From Spirochaetota bacterium (lineage in GTDB: Bacteria > Spirochaetota > Spirochaetia > B11-G9): a stretch of DNA of 18,425 bases. The stretch is from the NCBI GenBank assembly GCA_003641695.1, contig QNBL01000013.1:1-18425 (forward strand), read 5' to 3'. Under the pieces are notes generated by a model. The model was not told where the DNA came from, did not search any database, and saw only the letters and a program-made list of their open reading frames with translations. Both the position numbers and the translations under genes were made by a program. The first letter of the stretch is position 1; each line of letters starts with the position of its first letter. Positions 7,870 through 15,402 of this stretch are shown here, piece by piece.

Positions 7870-8661
7870 TTAATTCTCGAATTCTTTGGCTTTTTGAGCA
7901 GCCTTTTCTACTGCTTCCATGACAGCAGCTGTAAAAGAACGGCTTTCCAGTGCTTTTATACCGGCAATTGTTGTACCTCCTGCCGATATTACTCTGGTTA
8001 AACTGGTTACCGGATTTGTTCCGCTTTCCTTTACCAATGCCAGAGCTCCTTCAATGGTCTGAACAGTAATATCCAGGGATGTATCGTAAGTGATCCCGCT
8101 GCTCGTTCCGCCCAGGGCAAGAGCATGGATAAAAGCGAATACATAGGCTATTCCGCTGCCTGAAAGTCCTGTAATAGCCGGCATGAGCGTTTCCGGCAGT
8201 ATTACACACGTACCAAAGGATTCTGCTGTTTCCACAGCTTCCTTTTTAAACGCTTCAGATACGTTTTCGCCGAAGGCAATACCAGTAAGGGATAAAGATT
8301 CTTTGGCAGCAATGTTCGGCATAAACCGTACCACGTTGCCGGTATAAAGGTTGTCTTCAAAATAGGAGATTTTTTTGCCGGCGGCAATGGTAATAATCTT
8401 TTTATCTTTGGTAAAACTGCTGATCTCCTTGAATAGTTCATCCAGATGCTGGGGTTTGACCGCTATAATTACAATTTCAGAATTCTTGACAAGCTGTTCA
8501 AATGAGCTGATTTCAGACGCACCAATTTCATTTGCCCGCTCTTCTGCAAGGGTTTTATCCTTGTCGATAACATTGAGCTGAAGATTTGCATACGTGTCTT
8601 TTATTCCCCTTGCTATAGCAAATCCCATGTTCCCCATACCTATTATACCGATACTCTTCAT
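7870..8661 (-). CDS. proC: Pyrroline-5-carboxylate reductase
   Basis: This enzyme catalyses the last step of proline synthesis, NAD(P)H-dependent reduction of pyrroline-5-carboxylate, in the cytoplasm. Its 263 residues are typical. It has an N-terminal Rossmann fingerprint GMGNMG (8-13), AVKP (67-70) and MPN (114-116). The dimerisation/active-site stretches GLSGSGIAYVF (165-175) and VISAGGTTIAGIKALE (224-239) are near-canonical. The ATG is one base after the trmL stop, with GGGAGAGA inside the trmL end serving as ribosome site, so the two genes are tightly coupled. No proA or proB is in the window. Confidence 0.96.
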   Translation of the reverse strand: MKSIGIIGMGNMGFAIARGIKDTYANLQLNVIDKDKTLAEERANEIGASEISSFEQLVKNSEIVIIAVKPQHLDELFKEISSFTKDKKIITIAAGKKISYFEDNLYTGNVVRFMPNIAAKESLSLTGIAFGENVSEAFKKEAVETAESFGTCVILPETLMPAITGLSGSGIAYVFAFIHALALGGTSSGITYDTSLDITVQTIEGALALVKESGTNPVTSLTRVISAGGTTIAGIKALESRSFTAAVMEAVEKAAQKAKEFEN

Positions 8662-8662
8662 T

Positions 8663-9163
8663 TCATCTCTCCCATTTAAGTCTGTGCAGGTTCCCCTGCT
8701 TTTTCAATCCTCTGAAATCCAGCTGTCTTGCCGCCTCATAGGCAACAATTGCTGCAGCGTTTGAAAGATTTAAGGATCGTGCTTCCTGTACCATGGGAAT
8801 CCGGACACATTTCTCATGGTTTTTCACAAGCAGTTCCTCAGGCAGACCCTTTGTTTCTTTACCGAAAACAATAAAGCAGTCTTCCAGATACTCCATTTCC
8901 GTATAGATCCGGTCAGCTTTAGTTGTTACAAAGACTAATTGACAGCTGCTGTTCTTTTCAAGGAAGGCTTCGAAACTCCTGTAATACCTGACATCCACCA
9001 GATCCCAGTAATCAAGACCTGCCCTTTTTAAGTACTTGTCCTCAACCGAGAATCCCAATGGTTCGACAAGATGCAATACCCCTCCAATAGCCGCGCATGT
9101 ACGGGCTATGTTACCGGTGTTTTGGGGAATTTCAGGTTCTACCAGTACTATATTTATTGCCAT
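8663..9163 (-). CDS. trmL: tRNA (cytidine/uridine-34 2'-O)-methyltransferase, SPOUT family
   Basis: TrmL methylates the ribose of the wobble base of tRNA-Leu isoacceptors using S-adenosylmethionine. The 166 residues are the family length, a minimal SPOUT domain without extra tRNA-binding domains. The three knot motifs are clear: EPEIPQNTGNIAR (9-21), VFGKETKGLP (99-108) and RIPMVQEARSLNLSNA (121-136). The start is fixed because family members begin only a few residues before NIVLVEPEIP. There is no ribosome site, and a good -10 box ends just six bases upstream, so the mRNA may be leaderless. It is the first gene of the six-gene operon ending at the ECF S component. Confidence 0.93.
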   Translation of the reverse strand: MAINIVLVEPEIPQNTGNIARTCAAIGGVLHLVEPLGFSVEDKYLKRAGLDYWDLVDVRYYRSFEAFLEKNSSCQLVFVTTKADRIYTEMEYLEDCFIVFGKETKGLPEELLVKNHEKCVRIPMVQEARSLNLSNAAAIVAYEAARQLDFRGLKKQGNLHRLKWER

Positions 9164-9169
9164 GAGGGC

Positions 9170-9198
9170 ATAGTATCTTGAATTAAAAAGAATTTAAA
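9170..9198 (-). promoter_or_regulatory. Promoter of the trmL operon, possibly leaderless
   Basis: On the minus strand TTTAAA (9198-9193) is 17 bases from TACTAT (9175-9170). Six bases separate the -10 box from the trmL ATG, so the expected start of transcription falls on or next to the A of the start codon. The -35 box is weak, the -10 box good; no Shine-Dalgarno sequence is present. Confidence 0.55.
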
Positions 9199-9212
9199 GT
9201 AGTTCAAGGAGC

Positions 9213-9241
9213 TTGAGATTTTTTCTCTTGCAGTTTAGACT
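9213..9241 (+). promoter_or_regulatory. Promoter of the 146-residue gene and propeller gene, possibly leaderless
   Basis: TTGAGA (9213-9218) is 17 bases from TAGACT (9236-9241). The predicted start near 9248 is only 3 to 6 bases before the GTG (9251) or ATG (9254) start, and no ribosome site is seen. It is back to back with the trmL promoter, with 14 bases between the two -35 boxes (9199-9212). Confidence 0.5.
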
Positions 9242-9250
9242 TGCTGAATA

Positions 9251-9691
9251 GTGATGGATCCTTTAATAGTGAAACAGGAAGACAAAAGAGAGGTATACTA
9301 TTCGGTTTACTGGTCGAAATTCCGGAAGGCTGAAAAGTATGATATTGCCTCAGCAGTTCCCTCGGTAGGCGGAGTATACGAACTCTATTATATGGACGAA
9401 AGGAAGAAACTCAATCTCATGTTCATTGACTGGGTTTGGTATGGGGGACTGAGATCAAGACTGAGAAAGATCACCGATCCTGAGCTCATCTATGAGCCCA
9501 GGCACAAAAAGATACTTGAAACCCATGATTGTTATTACAGATACTCGCTGTCCAACAGCAGCAACGATATGAAAGATGTGCTTTATTTCTTTGGTAAGAC
9601 CCATTTCCCCGAGGATGATTTCGAACATTCCGGAAGGTACGATACCATATTTCTGGAAGAGCACTCTCCTGAAAAAATTGTTACCCTATGA
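9251..9691 (+). CDS. Conserved-looking cytoplasmic protein of unknown function
   Basis: I do not recognise this 146-residue protein. It has no signal peptide or membrane helix and is rich in Tyr, Trp and charged residues. Two segments vaguely recall the GIY-YIG core: GGVYELYY (40-47) and YGGLRSRLRKI (64-74). The gap between them is longer than usual, and catalytic Arg/Glu residues cannot be placed, so nuclease activity should not be assumed. An in-frame TGA at 9245 fixes the start to GTG 9251 or ATG 9254; the ATG is perhaps more likely. There is no ribosome site, and the -10 box of a good promoter ends ten bases before GTG. It overlaps the downstream propeller gene by four bases (ATGA), so the two are translated together, although one product appears cytoplasmic and the other exported. 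Confidence 0.75.
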   Translation: MMDPLIVKQEDKREVYYSVYWSKFRKAEKYDIASAVPSVGGVYELYYMDERKKLNLMFIDWVWYGGLRSRLRKITDPELIYEPRHKKILETHDCYYRYSLSNSSNDMKDVLYFFGKTHFPEDDFEHSGRYDTIFLEEHSPEKIVTL

Positions 9692-10938
9692 AATTCCGCG
9701 TTATCCTTTTTTTTCTCATTTCAGTTTTTGCTTCCTTTCTCTTTCCTTTGGACGGTTCAGGCAGAATATACAAAATAAAATCCTTCCCAAAGGATGCGGT
9801 GCTGATTCTTGATGATTCTGTGCAGAAACCGTTCAGGGAAGAGAACGGTGTTACCTTCTATGACATACCTGCTTCCGTTCACTATGGTTTTTTAAGAGCT
9901 CAGGGATACCGGGATAAATACCTGGATTTTCAGCAGATTTCAGAAGAGACCCGTGAAATTAAACTGGAAAAGCTGGATACATCCCTCATTTTCAGAAGCA
10001 CTATTGGTACCGGAAGCAGCAGTCAGCCCAAGAGTATACGATTTTCACCGGATGGCAGCTATCTCGTCGCAGCATTGTTGCATGGGAGGGGGATCTACAT
10101 TTTTGATTTTAAAGCTCACAAAGAGATCAGAAAAGGGGTAATACCGAAGGAATACAGCGAAAAAAAGGGGTTTGTGGAATCGCTGTTTATCAACCGTTTG
10201 GGGGAGTTATGGATTAGCCAGATGACTACCGGGATGATCCATGTACTGGATTCCAAGACCCTTGCCTACAAGATGAGTTTTCCTGCAGGAGGGAAATGGT
10301 CAAAAGTTATAGCTGCTGATCCTTCGGAGAAGAGGGTTTATATTTCAAACTGGGAATCCCGGACCATTTCAGTTGTTGATCCTGACAGACATTCAGTTCT
10401 CAGGCGGATAGAAGTACCGGGGATCCCCCGCGGACTCGCTCTTTCTCCGGACGGCAGGTATCTTTATGCCGGAATATACAGCAAAGGGAAGGTTGTCAAG
10501 ATAGATACAAAGACTGAGACCATTGTTAAAACGATAGATCTTGGGGACGGAGCACCGCGGCATCTTGTTATATCTCCGAAAAAAGGGCTTCTTTTTGTAT
10601 CAGATATGTACTACGGGACAATTTTTACCATCAATTTAAAAACCGACAAGGTTATACGAAAAGTGTATGCCGGCAGTAATCTGAATACTATTGCTCTGTC
10701 CCCGGACGAGAAGTACCTTTTTGTTTCCTCCCGGGGTAAAAACAGCCGTAACGGATATCTGGAGAAGGGACCGGATTTCGGGAAAATATTTTTATACAAT
10801 ACAGGCAGGGGAAGGATTGAAGATTGGGTCTGGGGACAGAATCAGCCTACCGGACTGGATATCTCTCCAGACAGTAAAACGATTGCATTTACCGATTTTT
10901 TGGATGGCCTGATAGAAATTTATAACTGGGAAAGGTAA
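9688..10938 (+). CDS. Exported PEGA-like and beta-propeller (YVTN/YncE-type) protein
   Basis: This 416-residue secreted or periplasmic protein has a signal peptide at 1-20 (MKFRVILFFLISVFASFLFP). Residues about 28-93 resemble a PEGA domain, with a hydrophobic strand, SFPKDAVLILDD, and a glycine-tyrosine AQGY near the end. Residues about 100-416 are repeated blades of the form SPDGxYLxxA...G.I.xxD, for example SPDGSYL (120-126), SPDGRYLY (253-260), ISPKKGLLFVS (295-305), SPDEKYLFVS (338-347) and SPDSKTIAF (393-401), giving about six or seven blades. Such propellers usually bind proteins, peptides or glycans and need not be enzymes. The start overlaps the upstream gene. The specific ligand is unknown; the PEGA-like part suggests cell-surface or peptidoglycan attachment by inference. 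Confidence 0.8.
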   Translation: MKFRVILFFLISVFASFLFPLDGSGRIYKIKSFPKDAVLILDDSVQKPFREENGVTFYDIPASVHYGFLRAQGYRDKYLDFQQISEETREIKLEKLDTSLIFRSTIGTGSSSQPKSIRFSPDGSYLVAALLHGRGIYIFDFKAHKEIRKGVIPKEYSEKKGFVESLFINRLGELWISQMTTGMIHVLDSKTLAYKMSFPAGGKWSKVIAADPSEKRVYISNWESRTISVVDPDRHSVLRRIEVPGIPRGLALSPDGRYLYAGIYSKGKVVKIDTKTETIVKTIDLGDGAPRHLVISPKKGLLFVSDMYYGTIFTINLKTDKVIRKVYAGSNLNTIALSPDEKYLFVSSRGKNSRNGYLEKGPDFGKIFLYNTGRGRIEDWVWGQNQPTGLDISPDSKTIAFTDFLDGLIEIYNWER

Positions 10939-10977
10939 AAAAAATGTGATAGTATAGCACTGATTTGAGGAGGAAGT

Positions 10978-11889
10978 ATGAAAAAGATTGTTGGACTTTT
11001 ACTGGTATTTATTTTTTTTACAGGTATTCAGGTGTATGCCGGAAATGATTTTTTTAAGAATACCGATCAGCTGCATGAAGACGGAAATTATACAAAGGAA
11101 TATCAGCTGCTGAACGACCAGTTGGCAAAAGCAGACAGCGATAATGAAAAAGCGGAGATATACTGGCGGCTGGCCAGGACCAACCTGGAGCTTACTGACC
11201 AGTTGGAGAGGGACGGCGCATCAAAAGACAGGTTATTAGCAGAATTTGACCGTGGAGTTTCTTTTGCTGATAAATCGCTCAGCCTTAATCCTGACAACTA
11301 TAATGCATATTATTGGCGTTCTGCCAACACCGGAAGGTGGGGGGAAACCAAAGGAATTCTCGATTCACTCTTTAAAGCACCGTCGATGCGGGATGATTTG
11401 GAGAAAGCAATAAGCAGTAATCCGTCACATGGAGATTCATACTACGTACTCGGACGGCTATACTATGCCGTTCCGGGGATTATTTCCTTTGGAAATAAAG
11501 ACTATGCTGTATCTCTTGCCCGTAAATCCATAGACAACCAGGAAAAGAAAGCAAGGCCGTACCATTATTCCTATTATTTGGCACTTGCAAAGGACTTATG
11601 GGGGAGAAACTGGAAAAGCAGCAAGCGGCTTAAAGAGCAGAAAAAGAAAAAAGCGCAGTATAATTCAAAGAGTAAACTTCTGGAAAAGAACTGGTTTTAT
11701 GAAGGAATTATAGACTATTCAAGAAAAGAACCATATTCCTCAGTGCCCCTGGCACAACTTTCAGACAGGGAAGAAGCTGTGCAAATCCTGCAATGGCTGG
11801 AGAAAAAATTGAGTTTTCTTCCAGATGCCAAACCTGGAGACCTGGACGACTTAAAGGAGGTCCGGGAACTTCTTGACGACTGGAAGTAG
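10978..11889 (+). CDS. Exported TPR protein, TatT/RMD1-like
   Basis: This 303-residue protein has a signal peptide (MKKIVGLLLVFIFFTGIQVYA, apparent cleavage after A21) followed by helical repeats. The order is NTDQLHEDGNYTKEYQLL (28-45), then a helix ending KSLSLNPDNYNAYYW (99-113), GRWGETKGILDSLF (119-132), LEKAISSNPSHGDSYYVLGRL (141-161), and an FG-x-KDYAVSLARKSI helix (171-185). The GRWGE...G motif, a loop with proline-glycine before FG, and an NP-containing repeat recall the TatT/RMD1-like TPR group; TatT is associated with TRAP transporters in spirochaetes. No TRAP gene is in the window, so that role is not supported here. The C-terminal 80 residues are lysine-rich and charged. A strong GAGGAGG ribosome site precedes the ATG. 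It may share a transcript with the two upstream genes (39 bp gap) and converges on dinB with only 10 bp between stops. Confidence 0.75.
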   Translation: MKKIVGLLLVFIFFTGIQVYAGNDFFKNTDQLHEDGNYTKEYQLLNDQLAKADSDNEKAEIYWRLARTNLELTDQLERDGASKDRLLAEFDRGVSFADKSLSLNPDNYNAYYWRSANTGRWGETKGILDSLFKAPSMRDDLEKAISSNPSHGDSYYVLGRLYYAVPGIISFGNKDYAVSLARKSIDNQEKKARPYHYSYYLALAKDLWGRNWKSSKRLKEQKKKKAQYNSKSKLLEKNWFYEGIIDYSRKEPYSSVPLAQLSDREEAVQILQWLEKKLSFLPDAKPGDLDDLKEVRELLDDWK

Positions 11890-11899
11890 GGCAGGGAGA

Positions 11900-13090
11900 T
11901 TAAACTCCGTTCTTGCGATGCGGTATCAGGCTGGCTTTGTTTATATTTCTTCCTTTGGAACGGATGATTTGAACAGCATTTTCAACCTTTGAATGCTGAT
12001 CAGCCGCATCACAGAACAGTTCTATCTGCTGGTGTGAACCCTTTTTTTCCAGTGAAGAAACACCAAGCCCGACAAGTCTGATCAAGCTGTGATTGTCCCA
12101 TTTCTTTTTAAGCAGATCCAGTGCTATTTTGTGGATTTCTTCTTCGGACCGCAGCGGGTGTTTAAGGGTTTGTCTGGCAGTGAAGGTGGAAAAGTCGGAG
12201 TATCTCAGTTTGATAAACACTGTTTTCCCGACATATCCCTGTTCAAGCAGCCTGAACATAATCTGGTCCGCCAAATGGAGCAGGGTTTTATGCAGACCTT
12301 CAATATCTCTGGTATCCTCCTCGAAGGTTACTTCGCTGCTGATTGATCTATTTTTAACCCTTTCCGTATAGATACCGGGGTCTATCCCTCTGGATGCCTT
12401 GTATAAAAAATCTCCTGCTGCTTTCCCTACTATCTTTTGCAGAATTGAAATGTCTGTTTCTCTGAGTTGTTGTACCGTGGTAATATTAAAGGAATGAAGC
12501 GTCTCCAGGGTCTTTTTCCCAAGTCCCCAGATATCTTTGAGGTCAATCTTGTCAAGGAATGCCAATTCTTCGCCCTTTTTTACGAATACCAGTCCATCGG
12601 GTTTGTCAAAATCGGAAGCCAGTTTGGCGAGAAGATGATTATGAGCGATGCCTACCGATAGAGTCAGCCCGGTTGCAGTTTTAACTCTTTCTTTCAGAAG
12701 TAAAGCTGCTCTTGCCGGAGGGCCAAAGAGCCGTTCTGTACCACTCATGTCAAGAAACGCCTCATCTACCGAAATCTGAATTTTTTCTGGAGTAAAATCA
12801 TCAAAGATTTTCATAATGGCCCGACTCACTTCCTGATACCTTCTCATGTTTACCGGGACAAATATTGCCTGGGGACACAAACGCTTTGCCCAGGATACCG
12901 GCATGGCAGAGTGTATCCCGTACTTACGTGCTTCGTATGAGCATGCAGAGACAACCCCTCTTTTCCCCGAGGCTCCGCCGACTATAAGCGGACGCCCCCT
13001 GTACTCAGGATGATCGTACTGTTCGACGGACGCATAGAACGCATCCATGTCTACGTGAAATATTACTTTTTCTTTAGAAGGATGCTTCAA
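11900..13090 (-). CDS. dinB: DNA polymerase IV (Y-family translesion polymerase)
   Basis: Pol IV copies past damaged bases without proofreading. The 396-residue chain shows all palm motifs: DMDAFYASVE (14-23) with the metal aspartate and steric-gate aromatic, YEARKYGI (52-59), and SVDEAFLD (107-114) with D109 and E110. The little-finger domain occupies about 240-350. A beta-clamp binding pentapeptide QIELF lies at 355-359, with a basic 37-residue tail after it. The start is TTG at 13090, inside the last codons of the HEAT-repeat gene (17 bp overlap) and without a clear ribosome site. No ATG exists between it and the conserved DMDAF motif, so translation probably depends on coupling. No LexA-type box was recognised upstream. 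Downstream of two envelope genes, this is an unusual place for a repair polymerase. Confidence 0.95.
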   Translation of the reverse strand: MKHPSKEKVIFHVDMDAFYASVEQYDHPEYRGRPLIVGGASGKRGVVSACSYEARKYGIHSAMPVSWAKRLCPQAIFVPVNMRRYQEVSRAIMKIFDDFTPEKIQISVDEAFLDMSGTERLFGPPARAALLLKERVKTATGLTLSVGIAHNHLLAKLASDFDKPDGLVFVKKGEELAFLDKIDLKDIWGLGKKTLETLHSFNITTVQQLRETDISILQKIVGKAAGDFLYKASRGIDPGIYTERVKNRSISSEVTFEEDTRDIEGLHKTLLHLADQIMFRLLEQGYVGKTVFIKLRYSDFSTFTARQTLKHPLRSEEEIHKIALDLLKKKWDNHSLIRLVGLGVSSLEKKGSHQQIELFCDAADQHSKVENAVQIIRSKGRNINKASLIPHRKNGV

Positions 13091-15371
13091 AACTGCTGCT
13101 AAGCTCTTCCAATGCTTTAAGCCGCTGAGGGTCTGTTTCGGTTTTTAATCGTCCGGCCAGCAGATTTCTCATGACGTTCCGGTCAGCATCTTCAAGTACT
13201 CCGGTAAGAAAAACAGAAACTTCGGGATCAGTTGTCAATTCAAGCAGGAGGGCGAGAGATTTCTCATCCCCCATGTGAGAGAGAACGTAGATTACCCTGT
13301 ATTTACTATCCTTGCTCTGATCTTTATTCAGGAGAGCCGGGGCAAGTACCGAAGTTTCTTCTGACCTCATATCCCCAAGAACCTCCAGGATACTCAACCG
13401 CAGGTTATCATCGGTACTCCGCTTAAAGGTTCCGGTAAGAATTCTTTCGACCGCCGGGGTCAGGCCGTTCATGTTTTTCAGGGCCTCCACTGCAGCTTGT
13501 TTTACTGCAGCATTTTTCTCACGGGAAATGAGGGAAATAAGACCGTTAATGACCTGCTCATTAACGGTTCCAAGCTCGCCAATAGCCTTTACAGCGTAGA
13601 GTTTAAGCATTATGTATTTTTCATCCTGCAGTTTGAAAGCAGTAAGCAGAGTTTTCCACACATCTGTCCGCGGGGGATCAAATCCCATGGCTCCGAGGGC
13701 CCGTACCGAATTTATTCTGACCTCAATAGACTCTGTTTCTCCAGTTACCAGTTTTTGAAGTTCGGTTACCACTTTCAGGTTGTTTACAGGTTTTATCCGG
13801 TACAGTGCCCAGGTGGCGTTCTTCTTTACCGAAGGGAATGAGGAAGAAAGCAGGTTTGTGAGGGTCACTGTCGTGGACGGATCAGCCAGGGCTGCCAGAA
13901 TGGCCGATGCTTCTTTCTGGAATAATTCATCCTTCCTGGTTGCCAGTTTCCTGTTTATTGTGCCGGCTACGGCGGCAGGGTTCTGTTTGTACAGTTTTAG
14001 AATAGTCTGTGCTGTAGTTGTTCTTAATTCAGGATTTTTATCTCCCAGATAATCAACTATATTCATTACCGATTTAGATCCGTTGCTGTTTTCCCCCACT
14101 GCATGGATTATTTCTTTTTTCAGATCAGAAGACGAGTTGGGATCGTTCAGCATACCGGTTATTGCTGGAAGTGCCTTTGTGCTGTTGGTGGCACTGAGGC
14201 TTTTAACGAGTTCCATGAGTACATCCTCGGATTTTTCCTTTTTTAGCAGCGGAAGGAGCAAAGAGACAGCAGCGCTTGTTTTATAATTGGCAATCCCTTT
14301 AATTGCAAGAATCCGCAGCTCCTTATCAGTGTTATCCAGGTAGGAATCAAGAACTGAATAAACCTTTCTGTTCCGGGTATCCTTCTCTGTTACAGCGGAA
14401 AGTGCCTGTACAGCTGCTTTTTCTGTTTCGGGATCAATCTTTTCATCAACGCCCGTTTTCAGCAGTGAGAGGAGGATCTCTATACTGTCTTCACCGCCGG
14501 TATTCCCAAGGGCCTGTATTATCCCTTTTTTCAGTTTCCCTGAAACTCCCTCTTGTATTTTCCCGATAAGAACTTCCCGTGCATCAGAATTACCGATATT
14601 ACCCAGAGCTACCGAGCTTTCATAGCCGTACTGGGGGGATTCCAGAAGTTTTTTTAAGTAGGGGATTGCTTGACGGGCTTTAAGTTTGCCGAGGGTCCGT
14701 ATCGCTGCAAGGACTCTTTTAGGGGTAGAGTCCTTGTTTTCTTCTATAGTGTATATTGTCAGGCTTACCAGAAGGCTGTAATCATCCTTACTCAGTTCCG
14801 GAAGGGGATACCCCGCCTCGATCATTCTAAAGAGCTGGTCACTGGCGGCTGAAAAGTCAGCTTCATATTTTCTCTCTTCTTTTTTATATGCATTGAGCAT
14901 GGTTGCTATGTAGCCCCGCATCTCTTCCTGAGCTTTTTTCAAGGCAGAAGGGGTAAGATACAGCGTATCAGTTCCAAGTTTTTCTTTGTTTGTGATAACA
15001 GTTTCAATCCGCTGGGAATAATTAAGAGATATCAATTTGGGAATATCCCCTGAGGTGTTTAGCAGAGCATTGTAAACTCCCTGCAGTTTGTCCATTGGGA
15101 TGAAACGGTAGTTGGCTTCGATAAACTCCAGTATTTCCTGAACCTGAATAATTCCGTCCTTGACGCCGGAATCAGGAATTTTCTCATCCATATCATCAAG
15201 TCTGTCCAGTTGACCGTTTGCATTTAAATCAATGTACCCTTTTGATAATTCCGGGAATATGGCGCTAAAACTCTTGCCAAGTTTTGTATCTACCACCCCG
15301 GAATAAGCCTGAACCGAAAGAAGGGCAAGCAAAAAAATGGAAATGAAACCAAAGTTTTTATAGTTATTCAT
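13074..15371 (-). CDS. Exported HEAT-repeat protein with an EF-hand-like loop
   Basis: This 765-residue protein has a signal peptide (about 1-24, ending VQAYSG). Soon after it comes a near-perfect EF-hand/dockerin-type calcium loop: D48, N50, N52, G53, L55, D56 and D59. A weaker second loop lies around 67-79 (DSGVKDGIIQVQE). From about 185 to the end it is a long solenoid of HEAT/Armadillo-type repeats of about 35-40 residues. These have recurring AIxxLGxL, AVxALxxM, LGNIGNSDAREVL and IxALGNTGGEDSI segments, which form a protein-binding superhelix. Function is unknown; an envelope scaffold is the natural inference. It lies 31 bp after the M28-like gene, with AGGA about ten bases before the ATG, and overlaps dinB at its end. 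PBS-lyase-type HEAT proteins also exist, but nothing here indicates lyase activity. Confidence 0.8.
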   Translation of the reverse strand: MNNYKNFGFISIFLLALLSVQAYSGVVDTKLGKSFSAIFPELSKGYIDLNANGQLDRLDDMDEKIPDSGVKDGIIQVQEILEFIEANYRFIPMDKLQGVYNALLNTSGDIPKLISLNYSQRIETVITNKEKLGTDTLYLTPSALKKAQEEMRGYIATMLNAYKKEERKYEADFSAASDQLFRMIEAGYPLPELSKDDYSLLVSLTIYTIEENKDSTPKRVLAAIRTLGKLKARQAIPYLKKLLESPQYGYESSVALGNIGNSDAREVLIGKIQEGVSGKLKKGIIQALGNTGGEDSIEILLSLLKTGVDEKIDPETEKAAVQALSAVTEKDTRNRKVYSVLDSYLDNTDKELRILAIKGIANYKTSAAVSLLLPLLKKEKSEDVLMELVKSLSATNSTKALPAITGMLNDPNSSSDLKKEIIHAVGENSNGSKSVMNIVDYLGDKNPELRTTTAQTILKLYKQNPAAVAGTINRKLATRKDELFQKEASAILAALADPSTTVTLTNLLSSSFPSVKKNATWALYRIKPVNNLKVVTELQKLVTGETESIEVRINSVRALGAMGFDPPRTDVWKTLLTAFKLQDEKYIMLKLYAVKAIGELGTVNEQVINGLISLISREKNAAVKQAAVEALKNMNGLTPAVERILTGTFKRSTDDNLRLSILEVLGDMRSEETSVLAPALLNKDQSKDSKYRVIYVLSHMGDEKSLALLLELTTDPEVSVFLTGVLEDADRNVMRNLLAGRLKTETDPQRLKALEELSSSFEASF

Positions 15372-15402
15372 ACCTGTATCCTAATTGAAGGAGACCACGC
15401 TG

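Noticed and set aside
7439..7873. 144-codon plus-strand frame over serS
   Set aside because: It is the reverse complement of the conserved SerRS N-terminal arm, has no ribosome site and an unlikely composition.
9251..9691. Calling the 146-residue protein a GIY-YIG nuclease
   Set aside because: Only two weak motif resemblances; the motif spacing is too long and catalytic Arg/Glu cannot be identified.
10940..10977. Separate promoter for the TPR gene (GTATAG/TAGTAT before the ribosome site)
   Set aside because: No -35-like hexamer at a sensible distance; co-transcription with the upstream genes is equally likely.
11891..11912. Possible terminator between the TPR gene and dinB (GGAG-ATTAAA-CTCC)
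   Set aside because: The stem is only 4 bp with no T tract on either strand.
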